DNA from: Enterococcus mundtii
GTDB taxonomy: Bacteria; Bacillota; Bacilli; Lactobacillales; Enterococcaceae
Length of the DNA stretch: 64,000 nucleotides
Assembly: GCF_002947535.1 (NCBI RefSeq)
Contig: NZ_PUAP01000026.1
Coordinates: forward strand, 62,001-126,000
Direction: 5' to 3'
The notes beneath the pieces were generated by a model. It saw nothing but the letters and a program-made list of their open reading frames with translations, was not told the origin of the DNA and ran no database searches. Each line of letters starts with the position of its first letter. Within the stretch, counting starts at the first letter, position 1. Shown in pieces: positions 49,647-63,224 of this stretch. Both the position numbers and the translations under genes were made by a program.

Positions 49647-50993
49647 CTAACCGATCAATACACTCTCTTCTGGATATTTGTACTTCATCCCTACTTGATT
49701 TCCTTTTACAAGGATAGAGAAAAAGACGGTTAAAATCCCTACACGTCCGATATACATCAATGACATGATGATCAGCTTTCCAACTTCTGTCAGATCTGGT
49801 GTCAAGCCCATTGTCAAACCAACTGTTCCAAATGCTGAAAATACTTCAAAGGCAATATATTCGATGCCTGAAGTTTCTGGGATCGTCTCGGTTACAGATA
49901 AGACCATGATCGCCAACATACATAAAGACAATGTAACGAAAAACAATGTTAACGCGCGAAGAACAGCTGCTGGACGGATCGTCCGCCCAAAGGCCTCAGC
50001 TCTGGTTTTTCCTTTAAATGTCGCGTGCATTTGAATCAATAGGATACCCAAAGTGGTGGTCTTTAACCCACCAGCTGTTGAACCTGATGTTCCACCGATA
50101 TACATCAAGACCATTGTCAACATCAAACCGGCATGGCTCATTTGTAAATAGTCGATGGAGTAGTAACCAGCTGTTCTTGGTGTGACACTCATGAAGAACG
50201 TATTCGCTAAACGTTCCAGATAAGTTCCTTCAACTAGATGGATCGCATTTTGTTCGGTAAAGAAAAAGATGATAAAACCACCCACCAATAAGCCGCCAGT
50301 GACAATCAATGCAATTTTTGAGTGGAGAGTAATTTTCTTTACTTTATGATAACTAAGTAGATCCCGCCAAACAATGAAACCTAACCCACCAGCAATGATC
50401 AGCGCAGAGACCACCATTAAGAGATAGATGTTTGGCTGATCATTTGCTAAGCTATCCCCTAACAAATCAAACCCAGCATTACAAAAACTTGATACGGCAT
50501 GGAAGATACTGTACCAAATCCCTTTTGTCCATCCGTAAGTCGGCACAAATGTAAAACTCAAGGCAAGTGCTCCCAGCCCTTGGATGACCATTGCGAATTT
50601 CAAGATATAGAGCATCAAACTCATAACACCTGACATGATCTCAAGATTCAATGCTTCTTTTAGTAAGATCCGCATACTAAAGCTGACTTTTTTCTTCGCT
50701 ACTGCAAAGAAAATAATGGGGATCATCATAAAACCTAAACCACCGATCTCGATCAAAACCATGATCAGAAACTGACCGGCTTCATTCCAATGCGCCGCAG
50801 TGTTCAACGTAGTCAAACCAGTGACACAGACGGCTGAAGTTGCAGTAAATAATGCATCAATATAATTCGTCGGTTCGCCACTTTTACTAAAGAAAGGCAA
50901 AGTAAGTAAACTGCCACCAACTAAGATCAAAAGAAAAAAGCCAACAGCAATCAATTGAACTGGTGACAGTTGTTTTGTTATCCTCTGTTTCAT
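49647..50993 (-). CDS. ntpJ: potassium uptake protein NtpJ (TrkH/KtrB family)
   Basis: A 448-aa membrane protein with eight or more helices and the four pore loops of TrkH/KtrB channels: TSAVCVTGLTTL, SSFCNAGFDLLG, TPRTAGYYSIDY and SAFGTVGLTMGL. In E. hirae, NtpJ is encoded after the V-ATPase genes and mediates potassium uptake linked to sodium extrusion. ATG 50993 follows GGAGTG. Here it is separated from ntpD by 369 bp with strong secondary structure, so it may have its own promoter or leader control. Confidence 0.94.
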   Translation of the reverse strand: MKQRITKQLSPVQLIAVGFFLLILVGGSLLTLPFFSKSGEPTNYIDALFTATSAVCVTGLTTLNTAAHWNEAGQFLIMVLIEIGGLGFMMIPIIFFAVAKKKVSFSMRILLKEALNLEIMSGVMSLMLYILKFAMVIQGLGALALSFTFVPTYGWTKGIWYSIFHAVSSFCNAGFDLLGDSLANDQPNIYLLMVVSALIIAGGLGFIVWRDLLSYHKVKKITLHSKIALIVTGGLLVGGFIIFFFTEQNAIHLVEGTYLERLANTFFMSVTPRTAGYYSIDYLQMSHAGLMLTMVLMYIGGTSGSTAGGLKTTTLGILLIQMHATFKGKTRAEAFGRTIRPAAVLRALTLFFVTLSLCMLAIMVLSVTETIPETSGIEYIAFEVFSAFGTVGLTMGLTPDLTEVGKLIIMSLMYIGRVGILTVFFSILVKGNQVGMKYKYPEESVLIG

Positions 50994-51012
50994 TCGAATC
51001 ACTCCTCTAAGA

Positions 51013-51062
51013 CCGTTAGCTACCTTCGCAACGAACAAATGAAGTAGCTATTGCTCTCACGG
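51013..51062 (-). promoter_or_regulatory. structured leader before ntpJ
   Basis: On the minus strand CCGT and ACGG close a hairpin whose main stem is TAGCTACTTC / GAAGGTAGCTA, ending about 20 nt before the ntpJ ATG. It could affect translation or RNA processing. No known riboswitch class is recognised. Confidence 0.5.
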
Positions 51063-51217
51063 ATGTAAAAGTAAGTCCGCCAAACGCTCGCTCTCTTTTC
51101 ATCCCTTATCTTACCCTGTTTTTCTTCTTCCAGCAAAGAATTTGAGTCTTTTTCCTCCCTTAGACCTGTTCGTTTGATACACAGGCTTTCGAACAAACAA
51201 TAGGAATGCTCAAATGA

Positions 51218-51313
51218 GTTCTAAAAAAAAACTCCAGATAATAAGCCATAAACGTCCGAAATTAGTTAAAGATATTTTTCGACATTTACGGCCTATTCTT
51301 CGGAGCTTAGAAC
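51218..51313. repeat. intergenic palindromic element R3
   Basis: Outer arms GTTCTAAAAAAAAACTCC and GGAGCTTAGAAC enclose a long imperfect stem (AATAAGCCATAAACGTCCGA against TCGACATTTACGGCCTATT). The flanks and first bases of the stem resemble element R1 at 7337. It lies between ntpD and ntpJ, where E. hirae has a small ntpH; I see no ntpH-like frame here. Confidence 0.7.
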
Positions 51314-51362
51314 TGTAGCTCGGATGAACGAACAACGTTACTAATTTGCTCGGATGACTTAG

Positions 51363-51998
51363 CTAATCAGCATTCCCCATATTTTTCACTTTGATCAAGC
51401 GAGTAACTTCCGCACGTTCATTTTCTTCCAACTTCATCTTGATATAATAGATCGTTTCTTCTAGTTGTGGGATCGTCATGTACTCTAACGCATTCACTCT
51501 ACGACGTGTTTTTTCGATCTCACCGGCCATCAGTTGACAAGTTTTCTCGATCTCTGTCAACTCAAGGAGCTTAGGAAGAAATGAGGTAAACCGATCGATC
51601 GAACGGTCTAATTCTGCATTGGAATTCAAATACCCATAATCCACTGGTGCTTCGCCTAGCTGTTCGTCATATTCAAAATTCATGATTGGTACTTTAACGC
51701 TCATGATGTTTTTTTCGATAACAGCTAACTCGACATTTTCAGCCGGTAGTACAAACAATTCATCAATGAAGGCTTCCGGCAATGAAGCTTTCGCAAGGAC
51801 AAAATCGCTCATAGCCGCTGTCATTTCTTTTTCCACTATTTGGCGCAACTCATTGTTCTTACGGATCAGTAGGATGAATTGACGCATCAATTCATCCTGT
51901 TTATCCTTCAACAGTTTGTGTCCTCTTGTTGCAGTCGTCAATTGTTTTTTTAGTCGTGTCAATTCCATTCGTGTCGGATTAACATTTAATCGAACCAT
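51363..51998 (-). CDS. ntpD: V-type Na+-ATPase subunit D (central shaft)
   Basis: A 211-aa central-axis subunit. A long N-terminal helix ([20 protein letters not shown]) and C-terminal helix ([20 protein letters not shown]) form the coiled coil that turns in the A3B3 ring. ATG 51998 follows GGGGAGTG, which overlaps the end of ntpB. Confidence 0.96.
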   Translation of the reverse strand: MVRLNVNPTRMELTRLKKQLTTATRGHKLLKDKQDELMRQFILLIRKNNELRQIVEKEMTAAMSDFVLAKASLPEAFIDELFVLPAENVELAVIEKNIMSVKVPIMNFEYDEQLGEAPVDYGYLNSNAELDRSIDRFTSFLPKLLELTEIEKTCQLMAGEIEKTRRRVNALEYMTIPQLEETIYYIKMKLEENERAEVTRLIKVKNMGNAD

Positions 51999-52005
51999 CT
52001 GACAC

Positions 52006-55156
<3,151 letters not shown>

Positions 55157-55176
55157 TGCACTATCTCCTTTACATT

Positions 55177-55488
55177 CTATAAGATATTTTGTCCAACTGC
55201 TTTTTCCACACTCTTTTGAATCTCTGCTACGCCGATCCCCATCGTTCCTTGATGGCTAGGGATTAGGACAATTGCTGGTGTCATCGATTCTTTATAGCGT
55301 TCAATCGTCTCAGGCGTCATTGCCGCAGATTGTTCTGTGACATAGATCACTCCATAGGCGCTTTTTGCCATTTGTTCGATTGCGCGCCTCACTTCTTGTG
55401 GCTCTGTCGCATAGTGCACATCAAACCCAAATAATTTAAATGGTAAAACAGAATCTTTGTCGCCAACGACACCGATTTTATGCGTCAT
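55177..55488 (-). CDS. ntpG: V-type Na+-ATPase subunit G (F-type naming in others)
   Basis: A 103-aa Rossmann-like small stalk subunit: [20 protein letters not shown] start and [17 protein letters not shown] middle. In E. hirae it binds the D shaft and helps couple it to the ring. It overlaps the end of ntpC by 11 bp. Confidence 0.95.
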   Translation of the reverse strand: MTHKIGVVGDKDSVLPFKLFGFDVHYATEPQEVRRAIEQMAKSAYGVIYVTEQSAAMTPETIERYKESMTPAIVLIPSHQGTMGIGVAEIQKSVEKAVGQNIL

Positions 55489-56464
55489 AGACTTGTCTCA
55501 CCCTTTCTCTGATCGTTTCATTGTCAAACTGATTTTTCTTACCGATCACTAATAATCGAAGATTTTTGCTCTCGATTTCTTTTGCATTCAAGAAAGCAAG
55601 TAAAGGTAACGGGCCAAAAGCCTGCGTTTGTGCGGCTTCATACAGCGAAGATAAATAATCGTCTTTGATTTGTTCTAATCGAACAAAATCCAGTTCTCCT
55701 TCATGGATTGCAGGTTCGATCAATTTACGATAATCCGTTGTTTGCAGAAAGTTCAAATAGGTATCCAGCTCACTTTTAACAAAAGTCAAAAACGTTTTTT
55801 TCGGGATACTGCCAGAACTTGATAGTACTGCGGTCATAAATCCACTCGATCGTTGTTGCAAGATGCCGCGCGCCATCGTCGTGATATTAGTCAAATCAAT
55901 AAACGCAATGATTTCTTCCAGTAATTCCGGATAACCAAGTTTCTCTCCAAGACGGCGTTGCTCTGTCAAGAAGTAGCGATCATAGATGACATCGATTCCT
56001 TGTAACACAGAGGATTCTTCACAATATTCATGGACTTCACGAATACTATCCATCAACTGCGATGGCAATTCTGTAGAGGCTTGTGTATGGATTGCTTGCT
56101 TTAACGTTTCACAAGAATAAAACCCATCGTTACGATATAGATGATCGAGATTTTTGCCCGTCATCTCAGCTTTTGTCAATACTTTTAAATTATGGAACGT
56201 ATAACGCATCGTATAGACCCAAACGACTTCGGGTTCTGGTGCTGATTCTTTCAACCAAGTAAATAGTTTGCCCGATTCAGCCAACAGATTTTCCTCAAAG
56301 TCCCGTTCAAAACCTTCGTAGATATAAGGATGGTAAATCGTTGTTTTTAACATTTCGCCTAATGCGTCCAATGATTTCGTCTGGATCATGCGATCAAAGT
56401 CTTCTTTTGATAAAAGTTCTAACTCTCTTCCACGAATCAAGGGATTTAATTCATGATAATCCAT
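55478..56464 (-). CDS. ntpC: V-type Na+-ATPase subunit C (d-type)
   Basis: A 328-aa all-helical funnel that links the shaft DG to the membrane ring: [20 protein letters not shown] start, [16 protein letters not shown] middle, ENIE-like [14 protein letters not shown] end. Operon member between ntpE and ntpG. Confidence 0.95.
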   Translation of the reverse strand: MDYHELNPLIRGRELELLSKEDFDRMIQTKSLDALGEMLKTTIYHPYIYEGFERDFEENLLAESGKLFTWLKESAPEPEVVWVYTMRYTFHNLKVLTKAEMTGKNLDHLYRNDGFYSCETLKQAIHTQASTELPSQLMDSIREVHEYCEESSVLQGIDVIYDRYFLTEQRRLGEKLGYPELLEEIIAFIDLTNITTMARGILQQRSSGFMTAVLSSSGSIPKKTFLTFVKSELDTYLNFLQTTDYRKLIEPAIHEGELDFVRLEQIKDDYLSSLYEAAQTQAFGPLPLLAFLNAKEIESKNLRLLVIGKKNQFDNETIRERVRQVYDA

Positions 56465-56478
56465 TCACCGATCCCTCC

Positions 56479-57063
56479 TTACTCGAATAGTTGTTTCGCA
56501 ATTTCAAAGCGCATTTGTTCTTGCACTTCTTGTACTAGATCACTATAGACAAAGTTGTATTGTACGCCTTGGTCATCAATCAAAAATCCTGCTTCTTTGG
56601 CAATCCTTCGTTCGCTTAGATGCAAGGTAAAAGGCAACTGTTGATTCCACTTTGTCACTACTTCATTGGTTAAAATAGCAGCAGATTTTTCTCCGGATAA
56701 TAAAGTAACCTCACCAGATAAGGATAATGTCTGCACCATATTGAACATCAATGAAAGTTGATCTTCTGCTGGCCAACTTTCTAATTCTTGGCGTGCTTCA
56801 GCAAACAAACGATGTAAAAATTCTTGTTTTTCATTGAGTGTTGCTTGACGCACTTCCACCTGTTGGCGATTTCTTAATTGTCGGTAACTCTTTTCAATTT
56901 CTTCAAGCTCTTTAGATTTTTGCTTTTCATAATCTGTTTCTAAACGCGCACGCTCGATTTTGAACTGCTGATCGATTTTTTCACGTTCTGCTTTTTCAAA
57001 CGCCGCTCGTTCTGCTTCAGCTGTTTCATTCATTTGACGAATGATATTATCAATGGCGTTCAT
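56479..57063 (-). CDS. ntpE: V-type Na+-ATPase subunit E (peripheral stalk)
   Basis: A 194-aa protein with a long charged N-terminal coiled coil (about 1-100, EAERAAFEKAEREKIDQQFK) and a globular C-terminal domain ending MRFEIAKQLFE. It pairs with NtpF as the peripheral stalk. ATG 57063 follows AAGGAGG; the upstream in-frame codons lie before that site. Confidence 0.95.
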   Translation of the reverse strand: MNAIDNIIRQMNETAEAERAAFEKAEREKIDQQFKIERARLETDYEKQKSKELEEIEKSYRQLRNRQQVEVRQATLNEKQEFLHRLFAEARQELESWPAEDQLSLMFNMVQTLSLSGEVTLLSGEKSAAILTNEVVTKWNQQLPFTLHLSERRIAKEAGFLIDDQGVQYNFVYSDLVQEVQEQMRFEIAKQLFE

Positions 57064-57079
57064 TGTTTTTCCTCCTTGT

Positions 57080-57553
<474 letters not shown>

Positions 57554-57575
57554 TTAAAATTCCTCCAATTTTTTT

Positions 57576-59570
57576 CTACTTTTTCTTATGATTGATATTG
57601 ACATATTTTTCCGCTGTTTTCAGTGGATCGAAGGCCCGTCCGCCTCCGGTATAAAATTTGCCGAAAAATTCGACATATTGCAATCTCGCTCCATGCACGT
57701 AGGCACTAAGCAAGGTCAAGAACATATTCAACGCATGTAAAGCAATGATCAGTAAGATCCCGACGCTAAAACGTGCGGCCGGCGGCATGAAAGCAACCAA
57801 CATATTGAAGGCAGCGCCGATACTCCCACCAGAGATCCCCAATGCCATCAAACGTGTATAACTCACTAGATCACCGATATAACCAGTCAATCCATACAAA
57901 TTATACGCCCCTTTTGCGGCACCTTTGACTTTGGAAGAAGATTGAAAAATCGGAATAATCAAAATACATAGCGCTGATAAAATCGCTAATCCTGCACCTA
58001 GGTAAACAAAGATCGGGTTCTTAAGAATCATACTACCAAGCAATAAAAGGACGACTCCTACTAAAATCCCTTGCCAGGCAAATCCATCATTGATCGCATC
58101 CACGTAATCTTTACGCTTGATATGCTCTTTTGCTGCGAGAAACAAACCGACTAAAATCTGGATAAGTCCAAAGACGACCGATAAGACTAAGATCGTATTG
58201 ACATCATCTGTTGTAGACAACAATGGGAATGGCAAGTGGATACCTAACACTTCGGTCGGTAACGCTTGTCCGAAAAATGAACTGTAAATAAATCCCCAGA
58301 TGATCGACGGAATGGCTAAGATCTCGAAAAACTTAGCAAATCGTTGCATCCCTCGAGGCAATACCAACAATTTTTGTGCAATGATTGCGCCTATAAGCAT
58401 GAGTAAGCCATAACCAATATCAGCCACCATCATCCCGAAAAAGACAAGATAAAATGGCGTCATCCATGGTGTCGGATCGATTTCATGATACTTAGGTAAA
58501 CTATACATTTCCGTCAGCATCTCAAATGGCGCAACAATTGGATGATTCTTCAATTTCGTCGGTACTTCTTCATTGATCTCTTCTTCTGTTGGTTCTTCGA
58601 AGCTGAGAAAGACTTCATCAGCAGACAACACATTTTCTACCTGCTGGATCAATTCTTGCTTTTCTTCCTCACCGACCCAACCTTGGACAACGATCAGGTA
58701 GGGTGCCCAGACAAAGCGATCCTTCACTGCTTCTCGTTCTGCCATTGCTAATAGGATTTCTTCTGCCCATTCCAATTCTTGGATGTAACTACTACAATGA
58801 CCGATTTTGATCGCTAATTTTTTTTGCGCTTCATAACAGGCTTGCAACTCTTGTTTGATTTTCTGTAGCTGTTCTTTTGGCGTGACATCATAAGGATATG
58901 CTTCTTTGACAAAACCATAACGAGTAGCGATTTCATCGACAGCGGAGGCTGAAGTTTTGAGCACCACATAAGTCAAATAAGCGAAATGATCCGTTTCATT
59001 GATTTCTTCCACATAGACTTCTGGTATTTTTGCTAATGTTTCTCTAAACTCTGTCGCATTAGCAACACTGATCGTTCCCATCACAACTGTTGTTTGTTGG
59101 CTGCTAAAGCTTTGTGGAATAAAATCTAGATTTGACCAATGTGTCAACCAGTCTTCTTGCTCTGTCAATTGTTCTCGTTGTTCTGCCAGTGTTTCCCATT
59201 GTTTCTTTAAACCTAATATTTCAGTTAATCGCTTCGTAAATTCTTCTTCCGAATAATTTGCTTCTAGTTCCTGCAAGGTCAGTTCTCTTCGTTTGAGGTG
59301 TTGCTTCTTTTGTTGCTTGTCCCCGTGGTGATCAATGAATTGAACTGCTTCTCTTGTTTGCATGATCCGACTAGAGAGCGCATTGACGATCGGTTCTTTT
59401 TCAAAAATCGCTGCTTTAGGAAAGTAAGTATCGACCCATTGATTATTTGTCGTTTCTTGAAAAAGATCTCGGATCTCCACATTTTGGATGCCTTGGATCG
59501 TTTTTAACAGGACATCCTCATGGCGCTTATCGGAAATAAGAGTGACTTTCTCCATCTTAGTGACGGCCAT
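57576..59570 (-). CDS. ntpI: V-type Na+-ATPase membrane stator subunit I (a-type)
   Basis: A 664-aa subunit. The cytosolic N-terminal half (about 1-350) has coiled-coil arms that hold the peripheral stalks. The C-terminal half has about seven or eight membrane helices (from [20 protein letters not shown] on). [20 protein letters not shown] contains the arginine region facing the K ring. It overlaps ntpF by 14 bp. Confidence 0.97.
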   Translation of the reverse strand: MAVTKMEKVTLISDKRHEDVLLKTIQGIQNVEIRDLFQETTNNQWVDTYFPKAAIFEKEPIVNALSSRIMQTREAVQFIDHHGDKQQKKQHLKRRELTLQELEANYSEEEFTKRLTEILGLKKQWETLAEQREQLTEQEDWLTHWSNLDFIPQSFSSQQTTVVMGTISVANATEFRETLAKIPEVYVEEINETDHFAYLTYVVLKTSASAVDEIATRYGFVKEAYPYDVTPKEQLQKIKQELQACYEAQKKLAIKIGHCSSYIQELEWAEEILLAMAEREAVKDRFVWAPYLIVVQGWVGEEEKQELIQQVENVLSADEVFLSFEEPTEEEINEEVPTKLKNHPIVAPFEMLTEMYSLPKYHEIDPTPWMTPFYLVFFGMMVADIGYGLLMLIGAIIAQKLLVLPRGMQRFAKFFEILAIPSIIWGFIYSSFFGQALPTEVLGIHLPFPLLSTTDDVNTILVLSVVFGLIQILVGLFLAAKEHIKRKDYVDAINDGFAWQGILVGVVLLLLGSMILKNPIFVYLGAGLAILSALCILIIPIFQSSSKVKGAAKGAYNLYGLTGYIGDLVSYTRLMALGISGGSIGAAFNMLVAFMPPAARFSVGILLIIALHALNMFLTLLSAYVHGARLQYVEFFGKFYTGGGRAFDPLKTAEKYVNINHKKK

Positions 59571-59889
59571 AAGTTTCTTTCACCCTTTCAATGATTGCGT
59601 CAACCGCTTGCTTCCGTTGCTTTTCATATTGTTCTTGTACGATGGATTGCAATCGTTTAGCATCTTCGTTCAATTTATTTTTTTCAGCAGTAGCTTGATG
59701 TTGTTCTGCTTGTTTTTTTTCTTCAAGCAACTGTTCTAAAAGTTTCCGCTGGTCTATACGAAATTGATTCAACTCTGCTTCTTTGATTTGTTTGTACTCT
59801 CTCAATTCCTGATGAAGTTTTTGCATGGTTTGTTCATTTGCTTTTTCAGCTTGTTGGATTTTTTCTAACGCTTCTAACACATTTCCCAC
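59557..59889 (-). CDS. ntpF: V-type Na+-ATPase subunit F (peripheral stalk, G/H-type)
   Basis: A protein of up to 110 aa, almost fully helical and charged ([20 protein letters not shown] onward). It forms the peripheral stalk with NtpE. The start is uncertain: GTG 59889 is only 1 nt after AAAGGA, while GTG 59880 has normal spacing. It is the first gene of the ntp operon and stands immediately behind a strong terminator hairpin. Confidence 0.92.
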   Translation of the reverse strand: MGNVLEALEKIQQAEKANEQTMQKLHQELREYKQIKEAELNQFRIDQRKLLEQLLEEKKQAEQHQATAEKNKLNEDAKRLQSIVQEQYEKQRKQAVDAIIERVKETYGRH

Positions 59890-59900
59890 ATCCTTTCTCT

Positions 59901-59950
59901 AAAAAAAAAGAGGGACATCCTTTCTTTTTTCATTGAAAGTATGTCCCTCT
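59901..59950 (-). terminator. leader terminator (attenuator candidate) before ntpF
   Basis: On the minus strand AGAGGGACATACTTTC pairs with GAAAGGATGTCCCTCT and is followed by nine T. It ends 11 nt before the ntpF start and is inside the operon leader, so it must be passed for any ntp expression. Confidence 0.85.
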
Positions 59951-59981
59951 AAAAATAACTTCAGATAATCTAGGCACTTCC

Positions 59982-60012
59982 AAAAAAATGTTCTTCTCAC
60001 CCCTTGAAGAAC
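59982..60012 (-). terminator. second terminator-like hairpin in the ntp leader
   Basis: GTTCTTC AAGGGGTGA GAAGAAC followed by A and seven T on the minus strand. The 5' arm lies within a direct repeat CTTCAAGG...CTTCAAGG (60001-60025) that offers an alternative pairing. Confidence 0.65.
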
Positions 60013-60060
60013 TAGATCCTTGAAGCTTGCGCCCAACCATTTATATATTTCTTACTTACA

Positions 60061-60088
60061 AGTATAACAAATTCAGGTGAAATTTCAA
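60061..60088 (-). promoter_or_regulatory. promoter of the ntp operon
   Basis: On the minus strand TTGAAA (60088-60083), a 16-bp spacer and TATACT (60066-60061). The predicted start near 60054 gives a leader of about 165 nt. Confidence 0.7.
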
Positions 60089-60210
60089 CTATCTGATATG
60101 TTTTTCCTCTCAGAAAGCTCATAACTGACAGTAAATGAGCAAGTTTAGATAAATATTCTACCTATTATATAATTACGTACGTTTTCCAAAACAAATATTT
60201 TAATTTTTTT

Positions 60211-60239
60211 TTAACTATTGTTAAAATAGAAGTAGTTAA
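60211..60239 (+). promoter_or_regulatory. palindrome over a possible promoter
   Basis: TTAACTA (60211-60217) and TAGTTAA (60233-60239) flank a TAAAAT -10-like element just before the 60257 gene. It may be an operator; no good -35 is seen. Confidence 0.3.
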
Positions 60240-60256
60240 TGAATGGAGGAAATCGT

Positions 60257-60976
60257 ATGCATCAAAAAATTGGTATCGTAGCCAATCAATTACTGCGGGT
60301 CACAGAAACATTTCAAGGAAATCGAGTCACTTATACCCCGCAAGGCTTTGTTAATGCGGTACAGCAAGCAGGGGGCTTACCTTTGCTCTTACCTATTTCT
60401 TCCACAGAAAGCGCTCGTGACTACATTCAGTTAGTCGATAAGCTACTCCTTGCTGGTGGTCAGGATGTCAGCCCTTCACTCTATAACGAAGCGCCTCACC
60501 CTAAATTGACAGAAACAAACCTCGATCGAGATTTGTTTGAACAGGCGTTGATCAATGAAGCATTGAAGCAAAATAAACCGATCTTAGCTGTGTGTCGTGG
60601 GATGCAATTATTGAATGTAGCGTTAGGTGGTAACCTTTATCAAGACCTCACTTTATATCCAAATTGGTCAGTCAAACATGAACAACAACCAACCCCACCG
60701 CAATTTGCTACGCATGAAATCACAGTCGAGCCAGATAGTTTGCTCCATGAGTTATTACCTACTTCGTATTTTGTGAATTCTTATCATCACCAAGCAATCA
60801 GGGATCTTGCTCCGTCGCTAAAAGCGACAGCTTACTCTCCCGATGGATTGGTGGAAGCTGTTGAAAGTAAAGAATCTGACCAACGAATACTTGGCGTACA
60901 ATGGCATCCTGAACTCATCCATCAGAAGAATCCACTTGACCAAAAATTATTTGACTATTTTGTTCAGTCGTTATGA
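60257..60976 (+). CDS. gamma-glutamyl-gamma-aminobutyrate hydrolase family (peptidase C26)
   Basis: A 239-aa class-I glutamine-amidotransferase-fold hydrolase. The nucleophile Cys is in AVCRGMQLLN (near residue 114), and the His-Glu pair is in GVQWHPELIH near residue 216. It is related to PuuD, which frees GABA or similar amines from gamma-glutamyl conjugates. The real substrate is unknown. ATG 60257 follows GGAGG. Monocistronic, ended by a terminator. Confidence 0.9.
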   Translation: MHQKIGIVANQLLRVTETFQGNRVTYTPQGFVNAVQQAGGLPLLLPISSTESARDYIQLVDKLLLAGGQDVSPSLYNEAPHPKLTETNLDRDLFEQALINEALKQNKPILAVCRGMQLLNVALGGNLYQDLTLYPNWSVKHEQQPTPPQFATHEITVEPDSLLHELLPTSYFVNSYHHQAIRDLAPSLKATAYSPDGLVEAVESKESDQRILGVQWHPELIHQKNPLDQKLFDYFVQSL

Positions 60977-60992
60977 TCGTTACAAATAAAAT

Positions 60993-61044
60993 GAAAAGCC
61001 TGCCTTGCCGAAACATACTGTTTCAGCAAATCGGGCTTTTATTT
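60993..61044. terminator. bidirectional terminator
   Basis: AAAAGCCTG / TCGGGCTTTT with an inner GCCGAAAC / GTTTCAGC stem, between the convergent C26 hydrolase and fbp genes. Confidence 0.85.
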
Positions 61045-61072
61045 ATTTCATGCTACGAACCTTGATCAGCAG

Positions 61073-62971
61073 TTAACTTCTACGATACTCAAGCAACTTG
61101 TTTAATTCCTGGATTTGTCGCTGCAATTCGCTTCCTTTTGTCGTATCTCGATTTAGTTTTCGCGGCAACTGTTGATCAATGACCTTTTTGACTTCTGCCA
61201 AACCATTGGCTGTTTCAAATTGTTCCTCGATGCCTAAAAATGGATAGTGGGTCACGATTTGAAAGCCATAAGAGTTACATAGCAACGAATAACCTGCAAT
61301 GCCTGTTGTTCGTTGATACGCCTTTGATAAACCACCATCAATCACGAAAACCGTTCCATCCGCTTTGATCGGTGACTCCCCTTTTTTCACTTTGACTGGT
61401 GTATGACCATTGATGATCACTGAACCATAAACAGGGACACCGAACTCACGTCGTACTTTTTGACTCAACCATTCTTTATCTCTTAATCGGTAGTAAGCAT
61501 TGCTGACTTCCACATGCGTTTCTTTTTCCGCTAAATGATAACGCTCAAACGTAGCCATCTTACTTTTACCAAACAATGGCGAATAAGGGCCACTCCATGC
61601 GTACCAAATCAAATCAGTCGCTAAGTCTTCTTTTTTCTTCAGTGATTTTGCACTTTCACGAATCTGTTCTTCAAAGAATGTCATCAATCGCTTCCCTTGA
61701 TATGTCTCACTCCCAAGTTTAAAACTCAGAAAATCACCATGTTCATCTACTGGCATACAACCATGGAACAAGACACTCTGGTTCGTGACGAGATACATCC
61801 CCCCTTTTTCTAAAAGAAAATCCATATGTTTTTGCATACGGAGTGAATGTTGAAAAGAATACAACAACATATCGATCACTCGCCGCTCGTCTTCCGTTAA
61901 ACGATCCGGTTCCTGCGTAGAAATCGTCTGGAAACATGGGTGATGGATCGTATACTTTTGACCATCTAAAAATAACTCATTTTTTTCATAGTCGATATTT
62001 GCTAAGATATCCCGATCTGCCATCTCAAATTCCGGTCGTCGTTTCAGTAATTGGGATTCTAATTTGAATTGCATGATTGCGAGCGCTTGATGGATCTTTT
62101 CCATTTCTTCTCTTTCGCGTTCCGTCGCGTCTTGACTATTCTTCGGCGTAAACAAAGGGTTTGTCTGATAAGTTTCTGTAGCAAACGAACAAAGGGAACG
62201 AAGATTCAGCGCGTACTCTTTTTCTAACTCGAATAAATAATTATACCGCGCAGCGATACGCAGTAAGGTCAACAAACAAGTTTCCGAGCCACAATAAGCA
62301 CCAAGCCATAAAATATCATGATTGCCCCATTGGATATCGATTGAATGGATCTCCATCAAGCGGTCCATCACTTTGGCGGCTTGCGTCCCCCGATCAAAGA
62401 TATCTCCGACTACGTGGACATGATCGATCACCATTCGTTGGATCGTATGCGCTAACTTTTTTAAAAAGCGCCCTTCTTCATTCATCTCAATCAACTGATC
62501 GATGATTTTACTCACATAAGATTTTTTTCCTTGCACACGATCATCAACGTACAATAATTCCTCAATGATATAACTATACTCTTTAGGCAAGCCTTTTCTT
62601 ACTTTTGACCTCGTGTACTTGACAGAAGTGAATCGTAGTAACTCGATCAATTGATGGATCAACGTTGTTTTGTCTTGTTTTTTATACCAGTCAGTCGCTA
62701 ATGCGTATTCCGGATATGCAACAAAAATCGTTAAACGTTTCATCTCTTCTTCACTTAAACACTCTTGAAACAAATCTTTGATTTTTTCTCCTAGATTTCC
62801 TGAACCATTTCTCAATATATGATCAAATGCTGGAAATTCTCCATGAATGTCACTTAAAAATAATTCGGTTCCTTTTGGTAATTGTAAAATTGCTTCTAAA
62901 TTGATGATTTCAGTAATGACTTCTTCTTTTGTTGGGAATTTTTCTGACAATAATTCTAAATATTGATCCAT
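61073..62971 (-). CDS. fbp: fructose-1,6-bisphosphatase class III
   Basis: A 632-aa manganese-dependent gluconeogenic enzyme of the Firmicute-specific class III. The metallophosphatase motifs FLSDIHGEFPAFD, VVGDIFDRG, WGNHDILWLG and VIINGHTPVK are present. ATG 62971 follows GGAGGCG; the open frame extends 33 codons further without a ribosome site. It removes the 1-phosphate of fructose-1,6-bisphosphate, the signal sensed by CggR. Confidence 0.96.
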   Translation of the reverse strand: MDQYLELLSEKFPTKEEVITEIINLEAILQLPKGTELFLSDIHGEFPAFDHILRNGSGNLGEKIKDLFQECLSEEEMKRLTIFVAYPEYALATDWYKKQDKTTLIHQLIELLRFTSVKYTRSKVRKGLPKEYSYIIEELLYVDDRVQGKKSYVSKIIDQLIEMNEEGRFLKKLAHTIQRMVIDHVHVVGDIFDRGTQAAKVMDRLMEIHSIDIQWGNHDILWLGAYCGSETCLLTLLRIAARYNYLFELEKEYALNLRSLCSFATETYQTNPLFTPKNSQDATEREREEMEKIHQALAIMQFKLESQLLKRRPEFEMADRDILANIDYEKNELFLDGQKYTIHHPCFQTISTQEPDRLTEDERRVIDMLLYSFQHSLRMQKHMDFLLEKGGMYLVTNQSVLFHGCMPVDEHGDFLSFKLGSETYQGKRLMTFFEEQIRESAKSLKKKEDLATDLIWYAWSGPYSPLFGKSKMATFERYHLAEKETHVEVSNAYYRLRDKEWLSQKVRREFGVPVYGSVIINGHTPVKVKKGESPIKADGTVFVIDGGLSKAYQRTTGIAGYSLLCNSYGFQIVTHYPFLGIEEQFETANGLAEVKKVIDQQLPRKLNRDTTKGSELQRQIQELNKLLEYRRS

Positions 62972-63131
62972 CCAAACGCCTCCAAAATTGGAATACCTAA
63001 AATTATAGGATAAATAATGGATATTTACAACAAAATTACTTAACCAAAATATAAATAGGTACATATACAATCGTTAATTTTTCAAATCAAACAAGAGCGC
63101 TTAAGGCATCCGCCCAAAAGCCACTCTTACG

Positions 63132-63189
63132 AAAAAAAGCCGAAACGCCCAAAATTTGAAGAACAATTTTCGGGTGTCTCGGCTTTTTT
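63132..63189. terminator. terminator / palindromic element R4
   Basis: AAAAAAGCCGA / TCGGCTTTTTT outer stem with an imperfect inner stem (AACGCCC / CGGGTGT). It ends the permease transcript on the minus strand. Flanks ACTCTTACG and CTCAGAGTTGAAC resemble those of the other large palindromes only weakly. Confidence 0.75.
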
Positions 63190-63224
63190 CTCAGAGTTGA
63201 ACATTACTGTTACAACTTCAACAT

